Part shown: positions 5,809 through 5,940 of the stretch, in pieces
Numbering within the stretch: the first letter of the stretch is position 1
Layout of the letters: every line of letters begins with the position of its first letter
Assembly: GCA_903874575.1 (NCBI GenBank)
Contig: CAIQSZ010000412.1
Coordinates: 1 to 5,940, forward strand
Reading direction: 5' to 3'
Length of the DNA: 5,940 nucleotides
Source: an uncultured Elusimicrobia bacterium
GTDB taxonomy: Bacteria > Elusimicrobiota > Elusimicrobia > UBA1565 > UBA9628
Program-made: the position numbers and the translations under genes
The notes under the pieces: model-generated
Told to the model about the DNA's origin: nothing
Databases searched by the model: none
Seen by the model: the letters and a program-made list of their open reading frames with translations, nothing else

Positions 5809-5817
5809 GCGTGTAAC

Positions 5818-5940
5818 ATGAATATAAACAGACTTCGTGCGTCCGCGGCGGCTTGCATCGTGTCTTTTTCCTGCGCGAAGACCTCGCAGGCCGGAGAATT
5901 CGTTCCCCTCAAACTTCATCCCTTCGCCACGTTCGACACG
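5818..5940 (+). CDS. N-terminal fragment of an exported protein (cut by the right edge)
   Basis: From the ATG at 5818 the frame stays open to the right edge for 41 codons, too few to assign a family. The start looks like a Sec signal peptide: a basic n-region (MNINRLR), a small-residue and hydrophobic core (ASAAACIVSFSCA, 8-20), then KTSQAGEF with a plausible cleavage after SQA (24-26). The Cys at 19 follows SFS, a poor lipobox, so a lipoprotein is less likely. The mature part begins GEFVPLKLHPFATFDT. The -10-like TATGAT 10 bases upstream and the divergent CYTH gene support a real gene start. No Shine-Dalgarno is visible. Function is unknown. Confidence 0.55.
   Translation, partial: MNINRLRASAAACIVSFSCAKTSQAGEFVPLKLHPFATFDT

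Noticed and set aside
1..5940. CRISPR arrays, tRNA genes, insertion sequences or attachment sites
   Set aside because: I saw no regularly spaced repeats, tRNA-like arms, transposase motifs or terminal inverted repeats on either strand.

Overview
The window is GC-rich bacterial chromosome, dense with genes on both strands. It holds seven protein-coding genes, two of them cut by the window edges. I see no tRNA, rRNA, CRISPR array, insertion sequence or phage gene. GC content, an LpxH-like phosphoesterase next to a GT28 lipid glycosyltransferase, and several starts with little or no leader suggest a Gram-negative-type, GC-rich lineage. Elusimicrobiota or a similar environmental group would fit, but I cannot fix the taxon from sequence alone.

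Layout. Positions 1-386 (minus) hold the N-terminal part of an ArsP/YraQ-type permease. It lies 13 bases downstream of a soluble GAF sensor histidine kinase (400-1716, minus), so the two look like one operon read leftwards. A 169-base divergent intergenic region (1717-1885) carries two candidate -10 boxes in opposite orientations and two abutting inverted repeats. Rightwards from it run a metallophosphoesterase (1886-2689) and a diacylglycerol-type glycosyltransferase (2686-3852), joined by a 4-base GTGA overlap. Their stop meets, with a 4-base overlap, the stop of a convergent Trp-rich membrane protein of unknown function (3849-4424, minus). A second divergent region (4425-4536) separates that gene from an AlkD-type DNA glycosylase (4537-5271, plus). 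AlkD converges on a CYTH-domain phosphohydrolase/cyclase-like gene (5284-5793, minus). A third divergent region of only 24 bases (5794-5817), with one symmetric -10-like heptamer, leads to the start of an exported protein cut by the right edge (5818-5940).

How the genes may work together. The kinase and permease look like a sensing and export unit; the kinase GAF domain has a Cys/His cluster and the permease has the family CSCS motif. The phosphoesterase and glycosyltransferase look like an envelope or glycolipid module. AlkD and CYTH are stand-alone housekeeping-type enzymes. No cognate response regulator lies in the window. Nothing here amounts to a clearly new multi-gene system. The best leads are the kinase-permease pair, the uncharacterised Trp-rich membrane protein, and the compact promoter architecture.
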